A stretch of 43,677 nucleotides of DNA from EX4572-165 sp964581795 (GTDB lineage Archaea; Thermoplasmatota; E2; DHVEG-1), in NCBI GenBank assembly GCA_964581795.1, contig CAZOPW010000008.1:1-43677 (forward strand), read 5' to 3'. Below the pieces are notes generated by a model. That model did no database searches and was not told the DNA's origin. It saw only the letters and a list, made by a program, of their open reading frames with translations. A program made the translations under genes and the position numbers. Below are positions 1-7,336 of the stretch, piece by piece; position 1 is the stretch's first letter; every line of letters begins with the position of its first letter.

Positions 1-8
1 CTAATTAA

Positions 9-1019
9 TTATATTTTTTCCTCTCCAATGAGATGGTTAATCACTGTTTCTGAAATATCTTCAGCATATTCTCCAATTCGACGAATACTCTCGACAATAT
101 AGCCAAGTGAAATGGCAGAAGCTGCGTTTTGTTTTAATGCTAACTTGTCGATTTCCTCACAAAGTTCCTCTAATTTATCAGACAATTCAATAGTTTCATT
201 TGCTTCTTTAATTTCTTTTTTTGTAAAAGCGCCAATACTTTTATTCAACAATGATAATGATTGGTTACTCGCGTAATCAAGTTTTTTAATGATTTCATCA
301 TCGATTGAGTTTTCCAATAGATGTATGACATAGGTCGCGATTCTATTCACGTGATCGCCTATACGTTCTAGGATTCGACTAATCAGATATGCAGTTGTTG
401 CGGTGTCAACGGTAATTCCCATTTTTTCGACGAAATTTACATTTTGTTGAATAATTCGGTGTTGTCTAGCGACTAACCAGTGAAGACGATCGATTTCACT
501 ATCTCGTCTTATCACATCTTCGGCGAGTCGTTTATCATGTTTTTTTACAGCGGTGATTGTATCCTCAAACATTCCTTTTACAATGATATGCATACGTTTT
601 ATGGTACGATGAAACGGCATTTCTGAGGGATTAAGGAGATCTTTGACGGTTATTGAATTATCTGTCTCTTCTACGACTTCTTGACCAATGGTATTTTGGA
701 TAAAACGTCGAATTGTGCTTCTTGTTTTCGGTTGAATCCTAGGTTTTGATTCAATGGTTATTGCATTATATCCTGCAATGTATGCACCAATTAATTTTCG
801 AAAAAGAAAATCTTGTTTTATCACATTTTCTACTTTGAAACTGATTGTTTTTTTTGTATGTTCTTTGTCCATTTTTGGTGTAACAAGAAGTGTACCATCT
901 GGTTGTTGTAGTAATCCAATAGGATCATTTTTTCCAATATTGACTGATTTTACCCACTCTTTTGGTAATGTTATTATATAGGATGAGCCACCGGTCATTT
1001 GAACTCTACGTATTTCCAT
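9..1019 (-). CDS. AbrB-PhoU phosphate uptake regulator
   Basis: This 336-residue protein is probably the regulator of phosphate uptake. Residues 1-50 look like a SpoVT/AbrB swapped-hairpin DNA-binding domain (MEIRRVQMTGGSSYIITLPK, then WV). The remainder, from about residue 110, is two helical PhoU-like repeats containing the typical 'ERIGDHVNRIA' and 'RRIGEYAEDISE' metal-binding-type motifs. AbrB-PhoU fusions are an established archaeal family found next to pst genes. It is transcribed divergently from pstS across about 170 bases. ATG at 1019 follows a G-rich SD-like run (minus-strand GGGGGAAA). A second, stand-alone PhoU lies at the end of the pst operon, so the fusion is likely the DNA-binding member of a two-PhoU system; that division of labour is inference. 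Confidence 0.88.
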   Translation of the reverse strand: MEIRRVQMTGGSSYIITLPKEWVKSVNIGKNDPIGLLQQPDGTLLVTPKMDKEHTKKTISFKVENVIKQDFLFRKLIGAYIAGYNAITIESKPRIQPKTRSTIRRFIQNTIGQEVVEETDNSITVKDLLNPSEMPFHRTIKRMHIIVKGMFEDTITAVKKHDKRLAEDVIRRDSEIDRLHWLVARQHRIIQQNVNFVEKMGITVDTATTAYLISRILERIGDHVNRIATYVIHLLENSIDDEIIKKLDYASNQSLSLLNKSIGAFTKKEIKEANETIELSDKLEELCEEIDKLALKQNAASAISLGYIVESIRRIGEYAEDISETVINHLIGEEKI

Positions 1020-1188
1020 TAAATTTCCCCCATAAATAATGTTAAATAGTGATTAAATAGTTTCAGGGATACTATTAATATTGCTTTTTTAAACTTTTCT
1101 ATAGCTCTCTATTCAACTATATATTCTATATATAACAATATAGTATATGTAGACAAAATATATATCAATTTGGAAATGTTTGCGGCAA
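1020..1188. promoter_or_regulatory. Divergent promoter region of the phosphate locus
   Basis: This AT-rich spacer separates the AbrB-PhoU gene from pstS. It holds two exact direct repeats, TTAAATAGT at 1042-1050 and again at 1053-1061, one helical turn apart, and a partly inverted copy (ACTATTAAT) at 1071-1079. Farther right are several TATA-like runs (1117-1135 and 1156-1166). A TATA box at 1156-1166 would place the pstS transcript start at or next to ATG 1189, so pstS may be leaderless. The repeats lie where a regulator could control the AbrB-PhoU promoter. Binding is not shown by the sequence. Confidence 0.5.
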
Positions 1189-2088
1189 ATGATAACCATG
1201 AACGGGGGAAAGAAAATTATCCTCAATAAAACGCTAGTAATTATCACGATTATCGCATTCGCTGCAACAATATTCAGTGGATGTACAGATACTACAACAG
1301 AAGTAACAACCATAAAAATCAACGGTTCATCAACCGTTTATCCAATCGCAAACCTTTGTGCAGAACAATTTAATAGTCTCCACGATGACATTGTAGTTGA
1401 AGTGGGGTCACCTCCAATCGGATCAGGAGGAGGAATAACTGCACTCGGTGAAGGCAATGTAGATATTGGAGATGCGTCACGTCCGATAAAACAATCCGAG
1501 ATTGACGAATATCCTAATGTAGATTTCTATGAAAATGTTGTAGCATACGATGGTGTTGCTGTAATCGTAAGCAAGGCTGTGTATGATGCAGGAATAACCG
1601 ACTTGACAACAACAGAATTATTAGGAATATACAACGGAACCTACACCAATTGGGATTCTCTTGGGGCAACAGGTCTAACTGGAACTGATAACCAAATATC
1701 AATTCACCAGAGAGAAGAGGGATCTGGGACAAGAGATACCTTTATGGAAGCAATCTTTGGTGATGATGGTGCTGAGATTCCGGAAGGGGTAAATCTAGGA
1801 GGATCATGGAGTTCAAATTCACAATTACAGAGTGCAGTTGCTGAATCTGATAATGCTATTGGCTATTGTGGTCTTGGGTATGTTGATGATACAACAACTC
1901 CATCGATAATGCTTAATGGAGTAGCCCCATCTTCAGATACCATCAAAGATAAAACTTATCCAATTAACAGAGCTCTTTATATGTATACAGACGGTGAACC
2001 AACTGGTGCAATCAAAACCTTCATTGATTTTATCCAAGGTGAACAAGGACAGGAAATTGTACAGGATGAAGGATTTATAACACTCTAA
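1189..2088 (+). CDS. pstS: Phosphate ABC transporter substrate-binding lipoprotein PstS
   Basis: This is the extracytoplasmic phosphate receptor of the Pst importer, about 299 residues. The N-terminus is a lipoprotein-type signal with a hydrophobic run ending in FSGC, giving a lipid-anchored mature protein. Phosphate-binding loops typical of PstS are visible: 'GSSTVYPIA' near residue 42, 'SGGGI' and 'DIGDASRPIK' in the first lobe, and 'REEGSGTRDTF' in the second. ATG 1189 is chosen because a TATA-like run lies about 25-30 bases upstream; ATG 1198 and an upstream TTG at 1180 are alternatives. It is first in the pst operon, with 35 bases to pstC. Confidence 0.93.
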   Translation: MITMNGGKKIILNKTLVIITIIAFAATIFSGCTDTTTEVTTIKINGSSTVYPIANLCAEQFNSLHDDIVVEVGSPPIGSGGGITALGEGNVDIGDASRPIKQSEIDEYPNVDFYENVVAYDGVAVIVSKAVYDAGITDLTTTELLGIYNGTYTNWDSLGATGLTGTDNQISIHQREEGSGTRDTFMEAIFGDDGAEIPEGVNLGGSWSSNSQLQSAVAESDNAIGYCGLGYVDDTTTPSIMLNGVAPSSDTIKDKTYPINRALYMYTDGEPTGAIKTFIDFIQGEQGQEIVQDEGFITL

Positions 2089-2123
2089 AACAATCTAAGA
2101 CACCTAGATGATGGGCGAAAGAT

Positions 2124-2996
2124 ATGATGCTATCTTCAAAAAATAAAGAAAAACTCATTCAGTTTTTCTTTCTTATGGTAGCATCTTTCTCAATTTTTAT
2201 TATTTTCGCTATATTTATTTTTCTTTTTTTTGAGTCAATACCCGCTTTCCAACAAGTCGGCATGAATATTTTCAGTACGAACTTTAATGAGGACTTTGGA
2301 TTAGGAATGGCAATTTTAGGATCATTATTAGTAACTGCTGGAGCATTGATGATAGCTTATCCGCTCGGTATTGGTGGAGGAATGTTTCTTTCAGAAGTTT
2401 CACCATTATGGATAAGAAGATTATTAAAACCAATTATTGAGGTCCTTGCAGGAATTCCTTCTGTAATATATGGATTTATTGGAGCTATATTACTGGTCCC
2501 ATTTCTTGCTGAAAGCTTGAATATGGTTTCTGGATTTTCATTGATTGCGGGAGGAATGATTATTGGAGTTATGACTCTTCCAATAATCATTAGTATCACT
2601 GATGATTCGCTAAGAGCAGTACCAAAAACGTTAAAGGAAGGATCATTAGCAGTTGGAGCTACACGTTGGCAAACCACAAAAAAGATAACGTTTCCAGCTG
2701 CATCATCTGGAGTTTTTGCAGCAGCAACTCTTGGTATTGGAAAAGCTCTTGGAGAAACCATGGCAGTTCTAATGGTTGTCAGTGCGATCACACAAGCACC
2801 AGATCCATGGTATAATATTTTTCGAGCTGCACCAACATTAACTGCACTTATTGCGGGTCATATGGGAGAAGCATACGGTGTTAAAATAAATGTGTTGTTT
2901 GCTGCCGGAGTCTTTCTTTTTATTATCGTAGCATTTCTTAGCGTACTCTCAGAATATATGCAGCATCGAATAGATAAAAAATTCAAAGGGGGATAA
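2124..2996 (+). CDS. pstC: Phosphate ABC transporter permease PstC
   Basis: This 290-residue permease has about six membrane helices and is one of the two channel subunits of the phosphate importer. The ABC-permease EAA loop is present ('KEGSLAVGATRWQTTKKITFP'-type segment near residues 170-190), followed by the GxxxALGETMAV segment characteristic of Pst permeases. Length fits the family. It lies between pstS and pstA; the stop is three bases before the pstA ATG. Two consecutive ATGs (2124 and 2127) are possible starts. No oddities were seen. Confidence 0.92.
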   Translation: MMLSSKNKEKLIQFFFLMVASFSIFIIFAIFIFLFFESIPAFQQVGMNIFSTNFNEDFGLGMAILGSLLVTAGALMIAYPLGIGGGMFLSEVSPLWIRRLLKPIIEVLAGIPSVIYGFIGAILLVPFLAESLNMVSGFSLIAGGMIIGVMTLPIIISITDDSLRAVPKTLKEGSLAVGATRWQTTKKITFPAASSGVFAAATLGIGKALGETMAVLMVVSAITQAPDPWYNIFRAAPTLTALIAGHMGEAYGVKINVLFAAGVFLFIIVAFLSVLSEYMQHRIDKKFKGG

Positions 2997-2999
2997 TGG

Positions 3000-4268
3000 A
3001 TGAATTTTGATGTTAACCAACTTATTAATTGGTATCAATTCAGAAAATTTTTAGAACCACGACGTCTCCCGGCTTTTATCGCTTTTCTTAGTTCTTGTAT
3101 TCTTGCCGTTATCGGTTTCACATTATTATTCGCCATTGGATCCTTACCAATTAATGTTTACACTTTTACCTATACTTATCTTGGCATTTTATTTTTTATT
3201 TCAACGGCCTTGTCAATGCATCATAATTTCAAAAAAAGCATTCGCATTTTCGCATTCTCAATATTTCTTTTACTAGTAGCTTTGGTTAGCACATATTTAC
3301 AACCTATAACCCCGCTTGATAATTTTGGATTTAGTGCTGGGCTCTCCAATCAATTTATCCTATCTTTTGGTTTTATCCTTTTTGGATTAATAGGTACAAG
3401 CTTTGCTCTTCAAATTTTATATGATTATTCAACGATAGGTAACCAACAAGGAGCACACCTTTTTCTAGTAGTAAGCATCCTGTTTGTTATTTATCCGTTG
3501 GTAATTTTAATAGGTCAGGTTTTAGTTAATGGCGCTCCAGGTTTATCACTTTCATTTTTAACTCAAGGAGTTGAAAAACTTGGTAGTGAAGGAGGAATAC
3601 TTAATCCATTAGTAGGTACCTTATTATTGATGTTAATTATGTTTTTTGTTGCTGTTCCACTTGGTATATGCGCAGCAATTTATTTGGAGGAATATGCTGG
3701 TGGAGGAATTATAGTAAGAGCGATAAAAACATCAGTTACAATTCTCCGTGGTGTACCATCAATTGTTTTTGGATTATTCGCACTAACCTTCTTTGCTTCA
3801 TTTTTCGGTTTATCACTTCTAACTGGAGCTCTTATTCTAAGTATTTACGCATTACCAGTTATTATTAGAACTTCTTCGGAGACACTAAAAACAATACCTA
3901 TGGAGTTAAGAGAAGGCAGTTACGCTTTAGGAGCTACTCGATGGCAAACTATTCGTCATATAGTCTTGCCTCCTGCTAGACCTGGAATACTTACGGGCGT
4001 TGTCCTTGGAATTGGAGAAGCAGCAGGAGAGACTGCTCCAATTCTTTTCTTAGGAACATTTGCCATGAATCTTCCACCAAATCCCTTTGGATCATTATCA
4101 GCTTTGCCTAATCATTTGTACACTTTATTTGGATTACGTGGATATGGGAGATATAGTGATTCAATTATGCAGAATGCTTGGTCTACTGCTTTAGTATTAC
4201 TTATAATAATTTTAACTATGAATGTAATTGCATTAATCCTTAGAGAAAAATTCAGGCAGGAATTCTAA
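3000..4268 (+). CDS. pstA: Phosphate ABC transporter permease PstA, N-terminally extended
   Basis: This is the second Pst permease subunit, with 422 residues. The C-terminal ~270 residues are ordinary PstA: 'VTILRGVPSIVFGLFAL', the EAA loop 'REGSYALGATRWQTIRH' and 'GIGEAAGETAPILFLG'. PstA is usually about 280-300 residues; here the first ~150 residues add some four extra hydrophobic helices before the conserved core. ATG 3000 is well placed behind AAAGGGGGA, which overlaps the end of pstC, so the extension seems to be really translated. Translation is probably coupled to pstC. The role of the extra helices is unknown. Confidence 0.9.
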   Translation: MNFDVNQLINWYQFRKFLEPRRLPAFIAFLSSCILAVIGFTLLFAIGSLPINVYTFTYTYLGILFFISTALSMHHNFKKSIRIFAFSIFLLLVALVSTYLQPITPLDNFGFSAGLSNQFILSFGFILFGLIGTSFALQILYDYSTIGNQQGAHLFLVVSILFVIYPLVILIGQVLVNGAPGLSLSFLTQGVEKLGSEGGILNPLVGTLLLMLIMFFVAVPLGICAAIYLEEYAGGGIIVRAIKTSVTILRGVPSIVFGLFALTFFASFFGLSLLTGALILSIYALPVIIRTSSETLKTIPMELREGSYALGATRWQTIRHIVLPPARPGILTGVVLGIGEAAGETAPILFLGTFAMNLPPNPFGSLSALPNHLYTLFGLRGYGRYSDSIMQNAWSTALVLLIIILTMNVIALILREKFRQEF

Positions 4269-4270
4269 AA

Positions 4271-4336
4271 ATGCAAAATAAATCAATTGAAATCAATGAA
4301 TTATCAAGTAACCCAAATCTGAGGTGTAAGATGTGA
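4271..4336 (+). CDS. Possible 21-residue leader peptide before pstB
   Basis: A short frame starting at ATG 4271, two bases after the pstA stop, runs 21 codons and ends in ATGTGA, so its stop overlaps the GTG start of pstB. The peptide is MQNKSIEINELSSNPNLRCK plus M. The overlap would fit translational coupling, and no other gene occupies this 64-base gap. There is no clear SD before it and no recognisable family, so it may be chance. Confidence 0.2.
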   Translation: MQNKSIEINELSSNPNLRCKM

Positions 4337-5100
4337 ACAATGGAAATAAAGTAAAAATGCAGGTTAAAAATCTTGATCTATGGTATGATACCAAGCAAGC
4401 ATTGAAAAAAGTAAACATGCCTGTTTATAAAAATAAGATTACAGCTATCATTGGCCCGTCTGGTTGTGGAAAATCAACACTTCTTCGATGTCTCAATCGA
4501 ATGAATGATATCATAGATAAATGTAGGGTTAAAGGAGAAGTATTGTTGGATAATAAAAACGTCTATCAGAAAAGCTATGATGTTGTGGAACTTCGGAAAC
4601 GTGTGGGCATGGTCTTTCAGAAACCTAATCCATTTCCAAAAAGTATCTATGAAAACATTGCGTATGCACCACGTATACATGGTATTAAGAAGAAAAAAAT
4701 GCTAGATGGAATCGTGGAACAATGTTTGAAAGATGCATTTATTTGGGAGGAAGTTCAGGATCGAATGGATGCATCGGCGATGGGACTATCTGGCGGGCAA
4801 CAACAACGATTATGTATCGCACGAGCATTATCAATTGAACCAGATATAATTCTTATGGATGAGCCATGTAGTGCTCTTGATCCAATTGCTACTGCAAAAA
4901 TTGAAGAACTTATGCGGGTTCTTGTAAAAAACTATACTGTGGTAATCGTTACTCATAATATGCAACAAGCTGCTCGAGTGAGTGATTATACGGCGTATAT
5001 GTATCTAGGAGAATTAATTGAGTTTGGACAAACAGAACAAATCTTTGAAAACCCTCAAGAAGAACTAACTGAAAAATATATTACTGGTAGATTTGGATAA
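4333..5100 (+). CDS. pstB: Phosphate ABC transporter ATPase PstB
   Basis: This 255-residue ATPase energises phosphate import. It has Walker A GPSGCGKST, Q-loop 'MVFQKPNPFPKSIYENIA', signature LSGGQQQRLCIARAL, Walker B 'IILMDEPCSALDP' and the switch histidine in 'VIVTHNM'. The 'PNPFPKSIYENIAY' and 'PCSALDP' forms are diagnostic of PstB rather than other ABC ATPases. GTG 4333 is chosen because GAGGTG at 4321-4326 is six bases upstream; an in-frame ATG at 4357 would still leave the domain intact. It is followed directly by phoU. Confidence 0.95.
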   Translation: MNNGNKVKMQVKNLDLWYDTKQALKKVNMPVYKNKITAIIGPSGCGKSTLLRCLNRMNDIIDKCRVKGEVLLDNKNVYQKSYDVVELRKRVGMVFQKPNPFPKSIYENIAYAPRIHGIKKKKMLDGIVEQCLKDAFIWEEVQDRMDASAMGLSGGQQQRLCIARALSIEPDIILMDEPCSALDPIATAKIEELMRVLVKNYTVVIVTHNMQQAARVSDYTAYMYLGELIEFGQTEQIFENPQEELTEKYITGRFG

Positions 5101-5121
5101 AATTTGGAGAGAATGGAAGTT

Positions 5122-5802
5122 ATGGTGGAAGAATTTCATAGCGAGTTAAAAGAATTGAAAAAACGAGTTGTAAAAATGGGCAATCTTGCTCAAGATATGC
5201 TTCAAAAATCTGTTAAAGCACTTAAGGAGCAAGATACTGATTTAGCTAGAGATGTTCTTAATTGTAAACAACAAATAGCTGTAATGGATGAGGAAATTGA
5301 ACAAGACGCATTGAAACTTATCACATTATATGCGCCAATGGCTAAGGATATGAGACAGATTGCATCAGTGTTAAAAATAATTACGTATATAGCTCGTATT
5401 GGTCGGTATGGAAAGGATATAGCTAATATTACATTAGAAATCTCAGGGAAACCGCATGTCAAAGAACTAGTAAGTATTCCATATATGGCAAAAGAAGTTG
5501 ATAGTATGATTACTGATGCGTTGACTGCCTTTGAAAATGAAGAAGTTGATACTATTGATGGATTTACTTCTCGAGAGAAGACGGTTGATGAACTTCGATA
5601 TTCTATTTTTAGAGAATGTTTAACATATATGATGGAGGATTCAAAGACGATTAAGCGATGTGCTCGATATATAATGGTAGCTCGTTACCTTGAACGATGT
5701 GGCGATCATGCGGTGAAAATGGCTGAAAAAATTTATTACATGGTAACTGGAGAACACATTGATTTAGACCCTCCTGGGCCTGTAACTGATTGTGATTTGT
5801 AA
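5122..5802 (+). CDS. phoU: Phosphate signalling protein PhoU
   Basis: This protein of about 226 residues is made of two three-helix PhoU repeats. The first carries 'RIGRYGKDIAN' and the second 'RYLERCGDHAVKMAEKI', both matching the metal-cluster motif of PhoU. PhoU proteins modulate Pst transport and phosphate signalling at the membrane. ATG 5122 is preferred because GGAGAGA at 5106-5112 sits about nine bases upstream and family members begin near this point; ATG 5113 and TTG 5104 lie in the same frame. It is the last pst gene, 18 bases before the arsenate reductase. Unlike the protein at 9-1019, it has no DNA-binding domain. Confidence 0.9.
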   Translation: MVEEFHSELKELKKRVVKMGNLAQDMLQKSVKALKEQDTDLARDVLNCKQQIAVMDEEIEQDALKLITLYAPMAKDMRQIASVLKIITYIARIGRYGKDIANITLEISGKPHVKELVSIPYMAKEVDSMITDALTAFENEEVDTIDGFTSREKTVDELRYSIFRECLTYMMEDSKTIKRCARYIMVARYLERCGDHAVKMAEKIYYMVTGEHIDLDPPGPVTDCDL

Positions 5803-5820
5803 ATTATACAATTACTTTGT

Positions 5821-6282
5821 ATGATGTCGAAAAAGAAGCAGATGGTTTTGTTCATTTGCACACATAATTCATGTCGCTCTCAGATGGCTGAAGGATTATT
5901 GAATCATTTATGTTCCAATAAATATCAAGCATTTAGTGCAGGAGTGGTGAAATCAACTGTTCATCAACTAGCGATTAAAGTCATGGAGGAAATCGGTATT
6001 GATATTTCTTCTCATTATTCGAAAAGTGTTGATGAATTCAGAGAAATAAAATTTGACACGGTTGTTACGGTTTGTGATAATGCAAAAGAAACCTGTCCAT
6101 TTTACCCGGGAAAGCAAGTGATTCATAAAGGATTCACTGATCCAGCTAGCGTTCAAGGATCATTTCAAGAACAAATTCAAGCTTTTCGTTGTGTACGTGA
6201 TGAAATTAAAGAATGGATTTTAAAAGAATTTTGTGGGCAAAGACTTTCATCAAAAAAGAATAATGGTGATAATCATGACTAA
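5821..6282 (+). CDS. arsC: Arsenate reductase, low-molecular-weight phosphatase type (thioredoxin-coupled)
   Basis: This protein of about 153 residues belongs to the LMW protein tyrosine phosphatase fold. The P-loop reads CTHNSCRS, that is C-X5-R with an extra Cys, and a second pair occurs in 'VCDNAKETCPFYPG' (C-X6-C). Together these match the Cys10/Cys15/Cys82/Cys89 pattern of Staphylococcus-type, thioredoxin-dependent arsenate reductases rather than plain phosphatases. The likely reaction is arsenate to arsenite. The gene sits 18 bases after phoU and overlaps the aquaporin gene by eight bases. Its place in the phosphate operon makes sense because arsenate enters through phosphate transporters. 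No arsR, arsB or acr3 is seen nearby. Confidence 0.88.
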   Translation: MMSKKKQMVLFICTHNSCRSQMAEGLLNHLCSNKYQAFSAGVVKSTVHQLAIKVMEEIGIDISSHYSKSVDEFREIKFDTVVTVCDNAKETCPFYPGKQVIHKGFTDPASVQGSFQEQIQAFRCVRDEIKEWILKEFCGQRLSSKKNNGDNHD

Positions 6283-6967
6283 CAGATATGCTTTTCCTTT
6301 TTGTGAATACATTGGATCCTTATTTTTAGTGGTTGCTGCAATTTCTCCGATGATTCTTTTTATGGAAGTTTTTCAGTCAACGCTTGCTGTTGCGGTTATT
6401 GCCGATGCATTAGCTGTTGCTTTTGTGTTAATAGCATTGATTGAAACATTTGGACCAGTTTGTACAGCTTATTTTAATCCTGCTGTAACTCTGGCATTAT
6501 TATTAACGAAATCATTGTCATTGAAAAAAGCCGTTGAATTAAGTATCGTTCAAATATTTGGTGGATTATCTGGAGTTTTTATCACTCATATTATGTATCA
6601 GAATATAGTACCTGATCTCTTTGGCGTATCTCTTATAGAGCGAAGTGGTGGTTTATATGTTGCTGAAATATTTGGAACTTTTTTGCTAGTTTTAACCATT
6701 CTATCATTGAGTACTCAACGAAATGAGAAAACAAGTATCATTGTTGGTTTGCTTGTCGGTGGATTATTGCTTGCAACGTCAAGTACCATGTTTGCAAATC
6801 CGCAGGTAACAATTGCTCGTATGTTTACGCTTTCTGCAGCAGGTATTTCTGTAATAGATGGAATTGTTTTTATTCTCATGCAGATCATTGGAACCATTTT
6901 TGCAATTGTAGTGTGGAAGATGCATTTAATTCATTTTTGCAACAGGATAACATCAAAAAAGGATTAA
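6275..6967 (+). CDS. Aquaporin/MIP-family channel, probable arsenite conduit
   Basis: This membrane protein of about 230 residues has six helices and two half-helix loops of the MIP family. The first NPA box is intact ('YFNPAVTLA'); the second is altered to 'FANPQVTIARMFT', with Gln for Ala but the Arg of the selectivity filter kept. MIP channels encoded next to arsC are known to release arsenite in other organisms (AqpS of Sinorhizobium). ATG 6275 is chosen because GGTGAT at 6265-6270 precedes it; it overlaps the arsC stop by eight bases. Arsenite export is inferred from the neighbour; water or glycerol passage is possible. Confidence 0.8.
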   Translation: MTNRYAFPFCEYIGSLFLVVAAISPMILFMEVFQSTLAVAVIADALAVAFVLIALIETFGPVCTAYFNPAVTLALLLTKSLSLKKAVELSIVQIFGGLSGVFITHIMYQNIVPDLFGVSLIERSGGLYVAEIFGTFLLVLTILSLSTQRNEKTSIIVGLLVGGLLLATSSTMFANPQVTIARMFTLSAAGISVIDGIVFILMQIIGTIFAIVVWKMHLIHFCNRITSKKD

Positions 6968-6980
6968 TACAAAAAATTTT

Positions 6981-7011
6981 AATATCGTAAATCGTTATCG
7001 ATATTCGATAT
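6981..7011. promoter_or_regulatory. Inverted repeat operator at the padR promoter
   Basis: AATATCG at 6981-6987 and CGATATT at 6999-7005 form a perfect 7-bp inverted repeat with an 11-base spacer. A further CGATAT follows at 7006-7011, directly before the ATG at 7013. The left arm overlaps the TATA-like run at 6977-6985, so a protein bound here would block transcription. PadR repressors bind such spaced palindromes at their own promoters; autoregulation is the natural reading but is inferred. Confidence 0.6.
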
Positions 7012-7012
7012 A

Positions 7013-7336
7013 ATGATTGAGCGTAAAATTCTCCTTGCATTCATCCGAATACATATCCTTCATCACGCCACCTTTGACACCCACGGTATCCACGGATCAG
7101 CAATGATACATGAACTTAAAAATCATGGATACACCATCAGCCCAGGAACATTGTATCCAATTCTTCACAATATGAATAAAAATGGACTTCTTGAATATAA
7201 AAAAGAAATCGTCAATGGAAAACAACGAAAAATATACACGACTACGCCAAAAGGAAAACAAACTTTATCAAAATTAATAACCTTTATCAAAGAACTTTCC
7301 CAAGAGGTGACAAATCATACCCATCCTTCAAATTAA
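7013..7336 (+). CDS. PadR-family transcriptional regulator
   Basis: This 107-residue winged-helix repressor shows the PadR pattern: an N-terminal helical segment, 'HGSAMIHELKNHGYTISPGT' with the recognition helix, 'LYPILHNMNKNGLLEYKKE' and the wing 'GKQRKIYTTTPKGKQTL'. It lacks the long C-terminal dimerisation domain of larger PadR proteins (PadR-s2 size). A TATA-like run at 6977-6985 suggests a leaderless transcript beginning near ATG 7013. Its 3' end overlaps the following transporter ATPase by about 20 bases, so it likely controls that metal exporter. The inducer is unknown. Confidence 0.88.
   Translation: MIERKILLAFIRIHILHHATFDTHGIHGSAMIHELKNHGYTISPGTLYPILHNMNKNGLLEYKKEIVNGKQRKIYTTTPKGKQTLSKLITFIKELSQEVTNHTHPSN
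7304..7310 (+). promoter_or_regulatory. SD site GAGGTGA setting the fetA-like start
   Basis: GAGGTGA lies inside the last codons of padR and also supplies the in-frame TGA (7308-7310) that closes the fetA frame upstream. It is the only strong SD in the region. The candidate start codons behind it in the fetA frame are ATC 7314, ATA 7317 and ATC 7323. No ATG, GTG or TTG occurs in that frame before 7410. Confidence 0.55.

Noticed and set aside
2357..2791. Long open frame on the minus strand within pstC
   Set aside because: It is antisense to a strongly conserved permease and shows no domain of its own.
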